DNA of 5,028 nt from Acidaminococcales bacterium (GTDB lineage: Bacteria > Bacillota > Negativicutes > Acidaminococcales > JAISLQ01): assembly GCA_031275255.1 (NCBI GenBank), contig JAISPA010000286.1, positions 1-5,028 on the forward strand. Direction: 5' to 3'. A program made the translations under genes and the position numbers. The notes below the pieces were generated by a model, which saw only the letters and a program-made list of their open reading frames with translations, made no database searches and was not told where the DNA came from. Shown piece by piece: positions 1 through 5,028 of the stretch (its first letter is position 1; each line of letters starts with the position of its first letter).

Positions 1-1275
1 GTCCAAAAGGAAAACCGGGTTTTTAAAGCCGCAATTGCGCATCCCCTGGATGATCCGTCCGGGCAGCGCGCCCACATAAGTACGGCGGTGGCCGCGTATT
101 TCCGCTTCATCTTTTATCCCGCCCAAAGAGGCGCGGGTAAACTTGCGGCCCATGGCCCGCGCCACCGATTTGGCGATGGAAGTCTTGCCGACGCCGGGCG
201 GCCCGACCAGGCATAAAATAGGCCCTTTCATATCGGCGGTCAGGCTGCGCACCGCCAGATATTCGAGTATGCGTTCCTTGACCTTTTCCAGCCCGTAGTG
301 GTCCTCGTCCAATACCTTCTCCGCCCCGGCCATGTCCAGATTGTCCTCGGAAACAGCCGTCCAGGGCAAAGAGAGCAAAGTGTCTATATAGGCGCGGACT
401 ACCGCGCTCTCCGAAGTCATGGCCGGCATTTTTTCCAGACGGTCTATTTCCTTGCCGATTTTTTCGCGCACTTCGTCCGGCAGCCCGGCGTCGCTGAGCC
501 GCCGGCGGAATTCCGCCGTTTCAGCCAGCCGGTCGTCTTTGTCGCCAAGTTCCTTGTTTATCGCCTTTATCTGCTCGCGCAGGTAATACTCCTTCTGGTT
601 TTTTTCCACTTGTTTGCGGACCCGCTGGGAAATTTTCCTTTCGATTTCCAATATTTCCAGTTCGCGGCATAAAACGTCATACAGCAGATGAAGCCGCTCG
701 CTTACATTTATCGCGTCAAGCAGCTTTTGTTTGTCGTCAATATTAATAGTAAGGTGTCCGGCAATAATGTCGGCCAGCCGCCCCGCATCCTCCACGCCCA
801 GGATGGACAGGAGGGTGTCGGACGGTATTTTTTTGCCGTTCTTGACCCATTGCTCAAACTGTTCGCTAACCAGCCTTTTCAATGTTTCTATTTCGGTTGT
901 GGCAAAATTCTCTTCAAAATGCTCCTCAACCATTACCGTTATATAATCGCCGCTGTCGTCAAATTCCCTGATACTGGCCCGGCGCAGTCCTTCGACCAAT
1001 ATCCGCGTGCCGCCGCCGGGCAGTTTTTGCAGCAGCTTTATCTGCATAACCGTACCTACCGGAAATATATCGGCAAAGCCCGGATTTTCCGTATAAGCTT
1101 CCTTTTGCGTGGCCAGCATGATCAAGCGGTCGCTGAGCATGGCCGCTTCGAGCGCTTTTATTGATTTGTCCCGGCCGACGTCCAAATGAATGATCATGGT
1201 CGGGAAAACCAGTATCCCGCGCAAAGGCAGGAGCGGATAGATCCGCCGGTTTTCATTATTGCTTATTATGGTCAT
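1..1275 (-). CDS. lon: ATP-dependent protease Lon, N-terminal 425 residues (cut by window edge)
   Basis: Lon (LonA type) is a cytosolic hexameric AAA+ serine protease that degrades misfolded and some regulatory proteins. The minus-strand frame is open without a stop from ATG at 1275 to position 1, giving exactly 425 codons. Visible parts are the N-terminal substrate-binding domain (LPLRGILVFP at about residues 16-25, extending to about 200), a helical coiled-coil stretch with the Lon-typical NQKEYYLREQIKAI from residue 226, and the start of the AAA+ module. Walker A is GPPGVGKT at 358-365, followed by EIRGHRRTYVGALPG and the beginning of Walker B, FLLD, where the window ends. The rest of the ATPase and the Ser-Lys protease domain lie outside, so an intact C-terminus cannot be confirmed. 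The start is fixed by an in-frame TGA two codons upstream and a GGAG ten bases before the ATG. It is separated from clpX by 340 nt, so it may have its own control. Confidence 0.97.
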   Translation of the reverse strand, partial: MTIISNNENRRIYPLLPLRGILVFPTMIIHLDVGRDKSIKALEAAMLSDRLIMLATQKEAYTENPGFADIFPVGTVMQIKLLQKLPGGGTRILVEGLRRASIREFDDSGDYITVMVEEHFEENFATTEIETLKRLVSEQFEQWVKNGKKIPSDTLLSILGVEDAGRLADIIAGHLTINIDDKQKLLDAINVSERLHLLYDVLCRELEILEIERKISQRVRKQVEKNQKEYYLREQIKAINKELGDKDDRLAETAEFRRRLSDAGLPDEVREKIGKEIDRLEKMPAMTSESAVVRAYIDTLLSLPWTAVSEDNLDMAGAEKVLDEDHYGLEKVKERILEYLAVRSLTADMKGPILCLVGPPGVGKTSIAKSVARAMGRKFTRASLGGIKDEAEIRGHRRTYVGALPGRIIQGMRNCGFKNPVFLLD

Positions 1276-1285
1276 TATCAATCAT

Positions 1286-1289
1286 CTCC
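1286..1289 (-). promoter_or_regulatory. Ribosome binding site of lon
   Basis: GGAG on the minus strand lies 10 nt before the lon ATG, a slightly long but workable spacing. Another ATG immediately follows the GGAG, but it has no spacing and opens only a nine-codon frame, so the ATG at 1275 is preferred. Confidence 0.6.
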
Positions 1290-1316
1290 AATACATAGCC
1301 GCGGAAAATGGGCAAA

Positions 1317-1346
1317 GGTGGGAAAGAGCTGCTACTCTTTCCCACC
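1317..1346 (-). repeat. Perfect 12-bp inverted repeat (hairpin) upstream of lon
   Basis: On the minus strand the arms are GGTGGGAAAGAG and CTCTTTCCCACC with a six-base loop TAGCAG. The structure ends 41 nt before the lon ATG. The bases that follow on the lon-sense strand are TTTGCCCATTTTCC, so there is no continuous U-tract, and none follows on the plus strand either. It therefore resembles a leader hairpin, a processing or stability element, or at most a leaky terminator between clpX and lon, more than a standard intrinsic terminator. The dyad is read directly; the role is unknown. Confidence 0.8.
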
Positions 1347-1362
1347 GGACCGGCCAGAAAAC

Positions 1363-1372
1363 TGAATATTCA
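1363..1372. repeat. 10-bp palindrome TGAATATTCA
   Basis: This is a perfect palindrome about 90 nt upstream of the lon start, AT-rich within a GC-rich spacer. It could be a protein binding site, but it matches no operator I know (it is neither a CIRCE nor a CtsR box), and a 10-bp palindrome can occur by chance. Confidence 0.35.
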
Positions 1373-1383
1373 ACGCATACCGG

Positions 1384-1401
1384 CCGCGGCGGACGCCGCG
1401 G
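1384..1401. repeat. GC-only 7-bp dyad in clpX-lon spacer
   Basis: The arms CCGCGGC and GCCGCGG flank a four-base loop (GGAC on the plus strand, GTCC on the minus strand). In RNA this would be a very stable small hairpin, in line with a structured lon leader. It has no U-tract beside it on the lon-sense strand. Confidence 0.5.
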
Positions 1402-1445
1402 GAGAAATTTACATGCGCCATATTAACCTATGCGGCGTTTCCGGG

Positions 1446-1478
1446 CGTCCGGCCGCAGCCGCCAAACCTATCCGGACG
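1446..1478. repeat. Spaced 7-bp dyad CGTCCGG / CCGGACG in clpX-lon spacer
   Basis: The arms at 1446-1452 and 1472-1478 are perfect complements separated by 19 bases. The surrounding sequence is so GC-rich that some pairing of this size is expected by chance, so the weight of this dyad alone is small. Confidence 0.35.
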
Positions 1479-1615
1479 GCGCGGGCGGCGTTTTCCAATA
1501 GCAGCCGCAAACCAATTATGCTTTCGGTTTTCCGCCGCGCCCTGCGAAAAATCCGCTCATCCCAAACACTTCCGGTAACATGAACGCACCCCGGCGCAGC
1601 GGGAAAAGCCCACAG

Positions 1616-2914
1616 CTACGCCGAAGCTTCCTTTTTCTTTTTGCTCCCCTCATAAAGCAGCACCGGTTCGGCGCGTTTGAGCACAACCTCCTCGGTTACG
1701 ATACACTTGTTTATATCGTCGCGTGAAGGTACTTCGTACATGACGTTGCGCATTATGCTCTCAATGATCGAGCGCAGCCCGCGCGCTCCCGTATTGCGCC
1801 GGAGCGCCTCCCGGGCGATGGCGGTCAGCGCGTCTTCGTTAAATTCCAGATCGACCTTGTCCATGCGGAGGAATTTCTGATACTGTTTGATCAAGGCGTT
1901 CCTGGGTTCTTTGAGTATGCTGACCAGCGAGCCCTCATCCAGCGCGTCCAGTGTAACCACAACAGGCAGCCGGCCGACGAATTCCGGTATCAGACCGTAT
2001 TTCAAAAGATCTTCCGGCAGCACATATTTCAAAAGCTCATCCTTCTTGCCGTCTTTCCTGCTCTTTATATCTGCGCCGAAACCCATGGTCTTTTTGCCGA
2101 TGCGATTGCTGATAATGCTTTCGATGCCGGCGAAAGCGCCGCCGCAGATGAACAATATATTGGTCGTGTCCATCTGCAAAAACTCCTGATGCGGATGCTT
2201 GCGCCCGCCCTGCGGCGGCACGCTGGCCACGGTGCCTTCCAGGATTTTAAGCAGCGCCTGCTGCACGCCCTCGCCCGACACATCGCGGGTAATGGAAGGA
2301 TTTTCAGATTTTCTGGCTATTTTGTCTATTTCGTCTATATAGATTATGCCGCGCGCGGCTTTGTCAACCTCGAAATCCGCCGCCTGAATCAGTTTGAGCA
2401 ATATATTCTCGACGTCCTCGCCCACATAACCGGCCTCGGTCAAAGAAGTGGCGTCGGCGATGGCGAACGGGACGTTGAGCAGCCTGGCCAGGGTTTGCGC
2501 CAGCAGCGTCTTGCCGCTGCCGGTAGGCCCGAGCATGATGATGTTGGACTTTTGCAGTTCCACATCGTCCGTCTTGCCCTTGTCGCGCTTGCCGGAGCCG
2601 CCGCCGGCGGGCGCGCCGCTGATCCGCTTGTAATGGTTATAGACGGCGACCGCCAGCGATTTTTTCGCCTCTTCCTGTCCGACCACATACTGATCCAGAA
2701 TCGCTTTTATCTCCCTCGGTTTGGGCAGCACCCTGCTGCCGACGGATTTGGACTGCTCGTTCAGCTCTTCGGCGATTATCTCGTTGCACAACTCTATACA
2801 CTCGTCGCAAATATAAACGCTCGGCCCCGCTACCAGTTTGCGCACCTGCTCTTGCAGTTTACCGCAGAAAGAGCACTTAAGCTGTCCTTTGTCGTCGCCG
2901 TTAAATTTAATCAC
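1616..2914 (-). CDS. clpX: ClpX, AAA+ unfoldase subunit of the ClpXP protease
   Basis: ClpX forms a cytosolic hexamer that recognises substrates, unfolds them with ATP and threads them into ClpP. The protein has 432 residues, close to the usual 410-430. The N-terminal zinc-binding domain has Cys14, Cys17, Cys36 and Cys39 (CSFC and CDEC). In the AAA+ domain are Walker A GPTGSGKT (129-136), the GYVG pore loop (162-165), Walker B IIYIDEID (190-197), the RKH pore loop (238-240), the arginine finger in EFVGRLP (Arg315) and sensor 2 GARGLR (Arg378). The ClpP-docking loop reads MGF (277-279) where IGF or a similar tripeptide is usual. A Gly/Lys-rich stretch at about 100-115 lengthens the linker between the zinc and AAA+ domains. 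The C-terminus ends in a lysine run. Translation starts at GTG, overlapping the end of clpP by 8 nt, which implies co-expression with its protease partner. The stop is TAG. Confidence 0.98.
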   Translation of the reverse strand: MIKFNGDDKGQLKCSFCGKLQEQVRKLVAGPSVYICDECIELCNEIIAEELNEQSKSVGSRVLPKPREIKAILDQYVVGQEEAKKSLAVAVYNHYKRISGAPAGGGSGKRDKGKTDDVELQKSNIIMLGPTGSGKTLLAQTLARLLNVPFAIADATSLTEAGYVGEDVENILLKLIQAADFEVDKAARGIIYIDEIDKIARKSENPSITRDVSGEGVQQALLKILEGTVASVPPQGGRKHPHQEFLQMDTTNILFICGGAFAGIESIISNRIGKKTMGFGADIKSRKDGKKDELLKYVLPEDLLKYGLIPEFVGRLPVVVTLDALDEGSLVSILKEPRNALIKQYQKFLRMDKVDLEFNEDALTAIAREALRRNTGARGLRSIIESIMRNVMYEVPSRDDINKCIVTEEVVLKRAEPVLLYEGSKKKKEASA

Positions 2915-3536
2915 TCTGTATCACCTCATTTTTAGCTTCCGCTTTACCCGGATTTTCTCCCCTGACGATAACCTTGTCAACCAGCCCGTATTCCTGGGCC
3001 GCCTGCGCCGACATGAAATAGTCGCGTTCGGTATCCTGCCGGATCTTCTCAAGCGGCTGGCCGGTATGTTTGACCAATATTTCATTGCCGACTTCGCGCA
3101 GGCGCAGTATTTCCCGCGCCTGTATGTCTATATCGGTCGCCTGCCCCTGCGCGCCGCCCAGCGGCTGGTGGATCATAATCCTCGAATAGGGCAGCGAATA
3201 ACGTTTGCCGGCCGCGCCCGCCGTCAGCAAAAGAGCTCCCATGCTGGCGGCCATGCCGATACAAATCGTGGAAACGTCGGATTTTATATACTGCATGGTG
3301 TCATAAATCGCCAGGCCGGCCGTAACAGACCCGCCGGGACTGTTTATATAAAGATGTATATCCTTGTCCGGCTCTTCCGCCTCCAGAAAAAGCAGTTGGG
3401 CGATGACAAGATTGGCCATCATGTCATGTATCGACCCGCCGATAAAAACAATGCGGTCTTTCAAAAGACGGGAATAAATATCGTAAGCCCGCTCGCCGCG
3501 GTTTGACTGCTCTACAACAATCGGCACAAAATTCAT
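2907..3536 (-). CDS. clpP: ClpP, proteolytic subunit of the Clp protease
   Basis: ClpP is a serine peptidase that forms a double-heptamer barrel and degrades polypeptides delivered by ClpX or other Clp ATPases. The protein has 209 residues, a usual length including a short propeptide. The catalytic triad is complete: Ser98 in GMAASMGA, His123 in IMIHQPLGG and Asp172 in ERDYFMS. Other family landmarks are the N-terminal [26 protein letters not shown], the INSPGG oxyanion motif (64-69) and the [14 protein letters not shown] handle region. The first residues before Val-Pro may be removed by self-processing, as known for the family. The ATG overlaps the tig stop (ATGA), and the clpX GTG lies within its last codons, so the gene sits between its functional partners with translational coupling on both sides. 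Confidence 0.98.
   Translation of the reverse strand: MNFVPIVVEQSNRGERAYDIYSRLLKDRIVFIGGSIHDMMANLVIAQLLFLEAEEPDKDIHLYINSPGGSVTAGLAIYDTMQYIKSDVSTICIGMAASMGALLLTAGAAGKRYSLPYSRIMIHQPLGGAQGQATDIDIQAREILRLREVGNEILVKHTGQPLEKIRQDTERDYFMSAQAAQEYGLVDKVIVRGENPGKAEAKNEVIQSD
2914..2927 (-). promoter_or_regulatory. Ribosome binding site deciding the GTG start of clpX
   Basis: GAGGTG (2922-2927, minus strand) lies seven bases before a GTG at 2914-2912. The site is inside the last codons of clpP. The GTG opens the frame exactly where the ClpX N-terminus ([16 protein letters not shown]) is expected, so GTG is the likely start. Confidence 0.75.
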
Positions 3537-4867
3537 TGCGCAGCACCTCCATCTTCCGCAACTTCGCCTTTTTCGCCCGTATCCTCGACGCTGGCGTCAA
3601 TTATCAGCTTGGCGGTTTTTCGCCGCAAAACCGCTGCGGCAATCTGCTCAATATTGCCTGTCTTGACCAGGGATTTTCTGACCTCGTCCACCGGCTGTTT
3701 ATACTGAACGGACAACTGCTCGATTTCTTTTGTCAATTCCTCTTCGCTCACCTCAATGCCTTCCGCCTGGGCGATCGCGTCCATAACCAGTTCGATCCTG
3801 ATATCTTCCTGCGCGGCCGCTTTATTATATTCGCGCAGCTCTTCCAAAGTTTTGCCGACATATTTAAGATAATCGTCAAATTTCAGCCCGCGCCGTTTCA
3901 GGCTGTTGGCCGTATCTATAATCATCTCGGATACGCGTTCTTCCACCATTGCGTCCGGTATCGTCAAAACCGCCCCGTCCACCGCCGCTTTCAGAATATT
4001 GTCCTCATATTCGTTCCGCGCGGAAAGCAGCGCCGCCTTTTCCAAATTTTCCCGGCAATTTTCCCGCCACTGCTCCACGGTGAAAAATTCACTGCTGTCT
4101 TTGATAAATTCATCCGTGACCTCAGGCGTCTGCCGGCGTTTCACGTCATGCACCGTTACCTTAAACTCCGCTTCCTTGCCGGCCAGTTCCGCAGTAAAAT
4201 AATCGGCAGGAAAAGTAACCTTTATCACGCGTTCCTCGCCCGCGCCCGCGCCCACCAGCTGCTCCTCAAAACCGGGAATGAAATTGCCGGAGCCGATTTC
4301 CAAGGGATAACTCTTGCCTTCGCCGCCGTTGAAAGGCCGCCCGTCGACAAAACCTTTAAAATCAATCACGGCGAAATCGCCTTCCGCCAATTTGGCGCCT
4401 TCGGCGACCACCATAGAGGATTTGCGTTCGCGCAGCTTTTCCAGCGCGCTGTCCACATCGGCGTCGGTGATCGCGCGGCTGACCTTTTGCGCGCTTAGGC
4501 CCTTGTATTGCCCCAATTGAACCTCCGGCTTCACCGTAACCGTTATCTTAAAGACCATGTCCTTGTCTTCGTCCAGCGTTTCAACATCCACGCCCGGACG
4601 GCTGACCGGCTTTATATCCGTTTGCCGCAGGGCTTCAATATAGCTTTTCTGTACGAGAAGCTCAAAAACCTCTTCCCGGATCGCCGGCAAGCCTACGCGG
4701 TTTTCCACGATTTTGCGGGGCGCCTTGCCCTTTCTGAACCCCGGCACAGACAACTTCCCGGCAATATTGCGCCAGGCTTTATCATAAGCCTTCGCTACAG
4801 CGTCCTGCGGCACGGTAATCGTTAAAACCACCTGGTTGTTTTCCAGCTTTTCTGTTGATACATCCAT
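3533..4867 (-). CDS. tig: Trigger factor, ribosome-bound chaperone and peptidyl-prolyl isomerase
   Basis: Trigger factor binds near the ribosome exit tunnel, shields nascent chains and can isomerise peptidyl-prolyl bonds. The protein has 444 residues, within the usual 420-450. The N-terminal ribosome-binding domain (about 1-112) has the signature GFRKGKAP at 43-50, with Phe44-Arg45-Lys46 at the positions known for ribosomal docking. The FKBP-type isomerase domain spans about 163-243 ([20 protein letters not shown], then [19 protein letters not shown]). The remaining helical part forms the arms and body of the chaperone domain, and the tail from about 425 is acidic and Ala/Gly-rich. It is the first gene of the cluster, behind a strong promoter. 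Its TGA stop overlaps the clpP start. AAGGAGG lies 13 bases upstream of the ATG, a long spacing, but no alternative in-frame start is present and the N-terminus matches the family. Confidence 0.98.
   Translation of the reverse strand: MDVSTEKLENNQVVLTITVPQDAVAKAYDKAWRNIAGKLSVPGFRKGKAPRKIVENRVGLPAIREEVFELLVQKSYIEALRQTDIKPVSRPGVDVETLDEDKDMVFKITVTVKPEVQLGQYKGLSAQKVSRAITDADVDSALEKLRERKSSMVVAEGAKLAEGDFAVIDFKGFVDGRPFNGGEGKSYPLEIGSGNFIPGFEEQLVGAGAGEERVIKVTFPADYFTAELAGKEAEFKVTVHDVKRRQTPEVTDEFIKDSSEFFTVEQWRENCRENLEKAALLSARNEYEDNILKAAVDGAVLTIPDAMVEERVSEMIIDTANSLKRRGLKFDDYLKYVGKTLEELREYNKAAAQEDIRIELVMDAIAQAEGIEVSEEELTKEIEQLSVQYKQPVDEVRKSLVKTGNIEQIAAAVLRRKTAKLIIDASVEDTGEKGEVAEDGGAAQ
3545..3550 (-). promoter_or_regulatory. 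Ribosome binding site of clpP
   Basis: GGAGGT on the minus strand lies eight bases before the clpP ATG (3536-3534), inside the final codons of tig. It is close to the full anti-Shine-Dalgarno complement and supports this start and independent initiation besides coupling. Confidence 0.8.
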
Positions 4868-4880
4868 TATATAGAAACAG

Positions 4881-4887
4881 CCTCCTT
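4881..4887 (-). promoter_or_regulatory. Ribosome binding site of tig (long spacing)
   Basis: AAGGAGG on the minus strand is a near-perfect Shine-Dalgarno sequence, but 13 bases separate it from the tig ATG at 4867, more than the usual 5-9. No in-frame ATG, GTG or TTG lies between them. It sits directly after the leader hairpin and its T5 run. Confidence 0.75.
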
Positions 4888-4892
4888 AAAAA

Positions 4893-4920
4893 CTATCGCT
4901 GTTTTACCGCTTAACGATAG
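4893..4920 (-). promoter_or_regulatory. Small leader hairpin next to the tig ribosome binding site
   Basis: On the minus strand CTATCG (4920-4915) pairs with CGATAG (4898-4893) across a 16-base loop, extendable by one G-U pair. It is followed directly by TTTTT and then AAGGAGG. The stem is short with a large loop, so a real terminator is unlikely; it could influence access to the ribosome binding site. The pairing is visible, the function is inference. Confidence 0.4.
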
Positions 4921-4955
4921 CGTAACCTGTCCTGAAATTATTTACACAATTGCAC

Positions 4956-4983
4956 ATTATATCATAGCACAACCCGGCGTCAA
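4956..4983 (-). promoter_or_regulatory. Sigma-A-type promoter of the tig-clpP-clpX cluster
   Basis: Reading leftward on the minus strand, TTGACG (4983-4978) is a -35 box, followed by a 16-bp spacer and a consensus TATAAT -10 box (4961-4956). TG at 4964-4963 gives an extended -10 (TGATATAAT). Transcription should begin near 4949, leaving a leader of about 80 nt before tig. An A8 run on the same strand at 5006-4999, about 50-57 bp upstream of the start, could act as an UP element. No CIRCE repeat or CtsR box is visible around it, so this looks like housekeeping rather than heat-shock repressor control. Confidence 0.85.
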
Positions 4984-5028
4984 TGACAAGAAGGGGTATT
5001 TTTTTTCGCATTCCGCTTCGGCCGAAAA
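4984..5028. other. Sequence upstream of the tig promoter
   Basis: These 45 bases hold an eight-base T run on the plus strand (4999-5006) and a 10-bp palindrome TTCGGCCGAA (5017-5026) close to the window edge. For a minus-strand gene lying to the right, the homopolymer would be A rather than T, and on the plus strand the T run precedes the palindrome, so neither orientation gives a usual intrinsic terminator within what is visible. No coding sequence is supported. Confidence 0.4.

Larger units (their letters stand above)
1276..1615. other. clpX-lon intergenic region, GC-rich and rich in dyads, no supported gene
   Basis: This 340-nt stretch lies between the clpX stop codon and the lon start. 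By hand count its GC is about 60% over 1321-1620, against about 40% in the spacer upstream of tig, which is unusual for a non-coding spacer. It holds a perfect 12-bp inverted repeat (1317-1346), a 10-bp palindrome (1363-1372), a GC-only dyad (1384-1401) and a spaced dyad (1446-1478). I found no convincing -10/-35 pair for lon and no U-tract terminator for clpX. Two reading frames are open: plus strand 1308-1583 (91 codons), and a minus-strand frame that continues after the clpX TAG for 68 codons to a TAA at 1409-1411. Neither resembles a known family or has a good ribosome binding site. The region could be a structured lon leader or the remnant of a lost gene; both are inference. Confidence 0.6.

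Noticed and set aside
298..1164. Plus-strand frames opposite lon (298-672 and 688-1164)
   Set aside because: The minus strand here encodes continuous Lon sequence with family motifs throughout, so these frames are by-products of codon use.
1283..1285. Alternative ATG for lon ten bases upstream
   Set aside because: It lies in another frame, directly abuts the GGAG, and stops after nine codons.
1317..1346. The inverted repeat as an intrinsic terminator or a T-box leader
   Set aside because: There is no U-tract right after the stem on either strand, and I see no T-box consensus (AGGGTGGNACCGCG) in the region.
1308..1583. Plus-strand 91-codon frame inside the clpX-lon gap
   Set aside because: It has no clear ribosome binding site, no recognisable family, begins across the perfect inverted repeat, and uses ATA for only about one of seven isoleucines, unlike the genes of this window. 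I cannot exclude it but do not support it as a gene.
2189..2935. Plus-strand open frame (248 codons) antisense to clpX, and a second one at 2838-3506 antisense to clpP
   Set aside because: Both are mirror frames of strongly conserved genes. They show no family motif and no initiation signals.
3503..4498. Long plus-strand open frame (331 codons) antisense to tig
   Set aside because: It lies wholly opposite trigger factor apart from its first few codons, has no recognisable domain or ribosome binding site, and its composition (many Phe, Arg, His, Leu) is typical of the complement of a coding frame.
4999..5028. Terminator of an upstream gene at the right edge (T run plus TTCGGCCGAA palindrome)
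   Set aside because: The T run and palindrome are in the wrong order for the plus strand, and on the minus strand the homopolymer is A. The palindrome is also too close to the edge to judge.
1..5028. CRISPR array, insertion sequence, tRNA or rRNA, defence or biosynthetic system
   Set aside because: No regularly spaced repeats, transposase motifs, terminal inverted repeats or tRNA-like sequence were seen; nearly all of the window is accounted for by four housekeeping genes.

Overview
The window carries one minus-strand gene cluster for cytosolic protein quality control, in transcription order tig (trigger factor), clpP, clpX and lon. Transcription starts near the right edge of the window and runs leftward. 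The first 425 codons of lon are present; the rest lies beyond the left edge. All four proteins are recognised from clear family motifs, and the three complete ones have normal lengths and intact catalytic residues.

The organism looks like a low-temperature-range-neutral, probably anaerobic Firmicute, with a lineage such as Negativicutes or a neighbouring clostridial group as my best guess. The reasons are the tig-clpP-clpX-lon order, an extended -10 sigma-A-type promoter, AGGAGG-type ribosome binding sites, and ClpX and ClpP sequences close to Firmicutes forms as I remember them. Coding GC is about 50-55% by eye, yet ATA is the commonest isoleucine codon in the stretches I read. The lineage call is inference.

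Layout, right to left. 4984-5028 is upstream sequence with an A-tract and a short palindrome. 4956-4983 is a strong promoter. About 4868-4949 is a leader of roughly 80 nt with a small hairpin next to the tig ribosome binding site. tig (4867-3533) overlaps clpP (3536-2907) by 4 nt, and clpP overlaps clpX (2914-1616, GTG start) by 8 nt, so these three are tightly coupled. A GC-rich, dyad-rich gap of 340 nt (1615-1276) then separates clpX from lon (1275 to beyond position 1).

Together the genes couple folding to destruction. Trigger factor meets nascent chains at the ribosome exit, ClpX unfolds tagged or damaged proteins and feeds them to ClpP, and Lon is a separate ATP-dependent protease for misfolded and regulatory proteins.

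I see no mobile element, CRISPR array, tRNA, rRNA or novel multi-gene system. The part least explained is the clpX-lon gap, which has coding-like GC, a perfect 12-bp inverted repeat just upstream of lon, and no gene I can support. In some Firmicutes this position is occupied by lonB.
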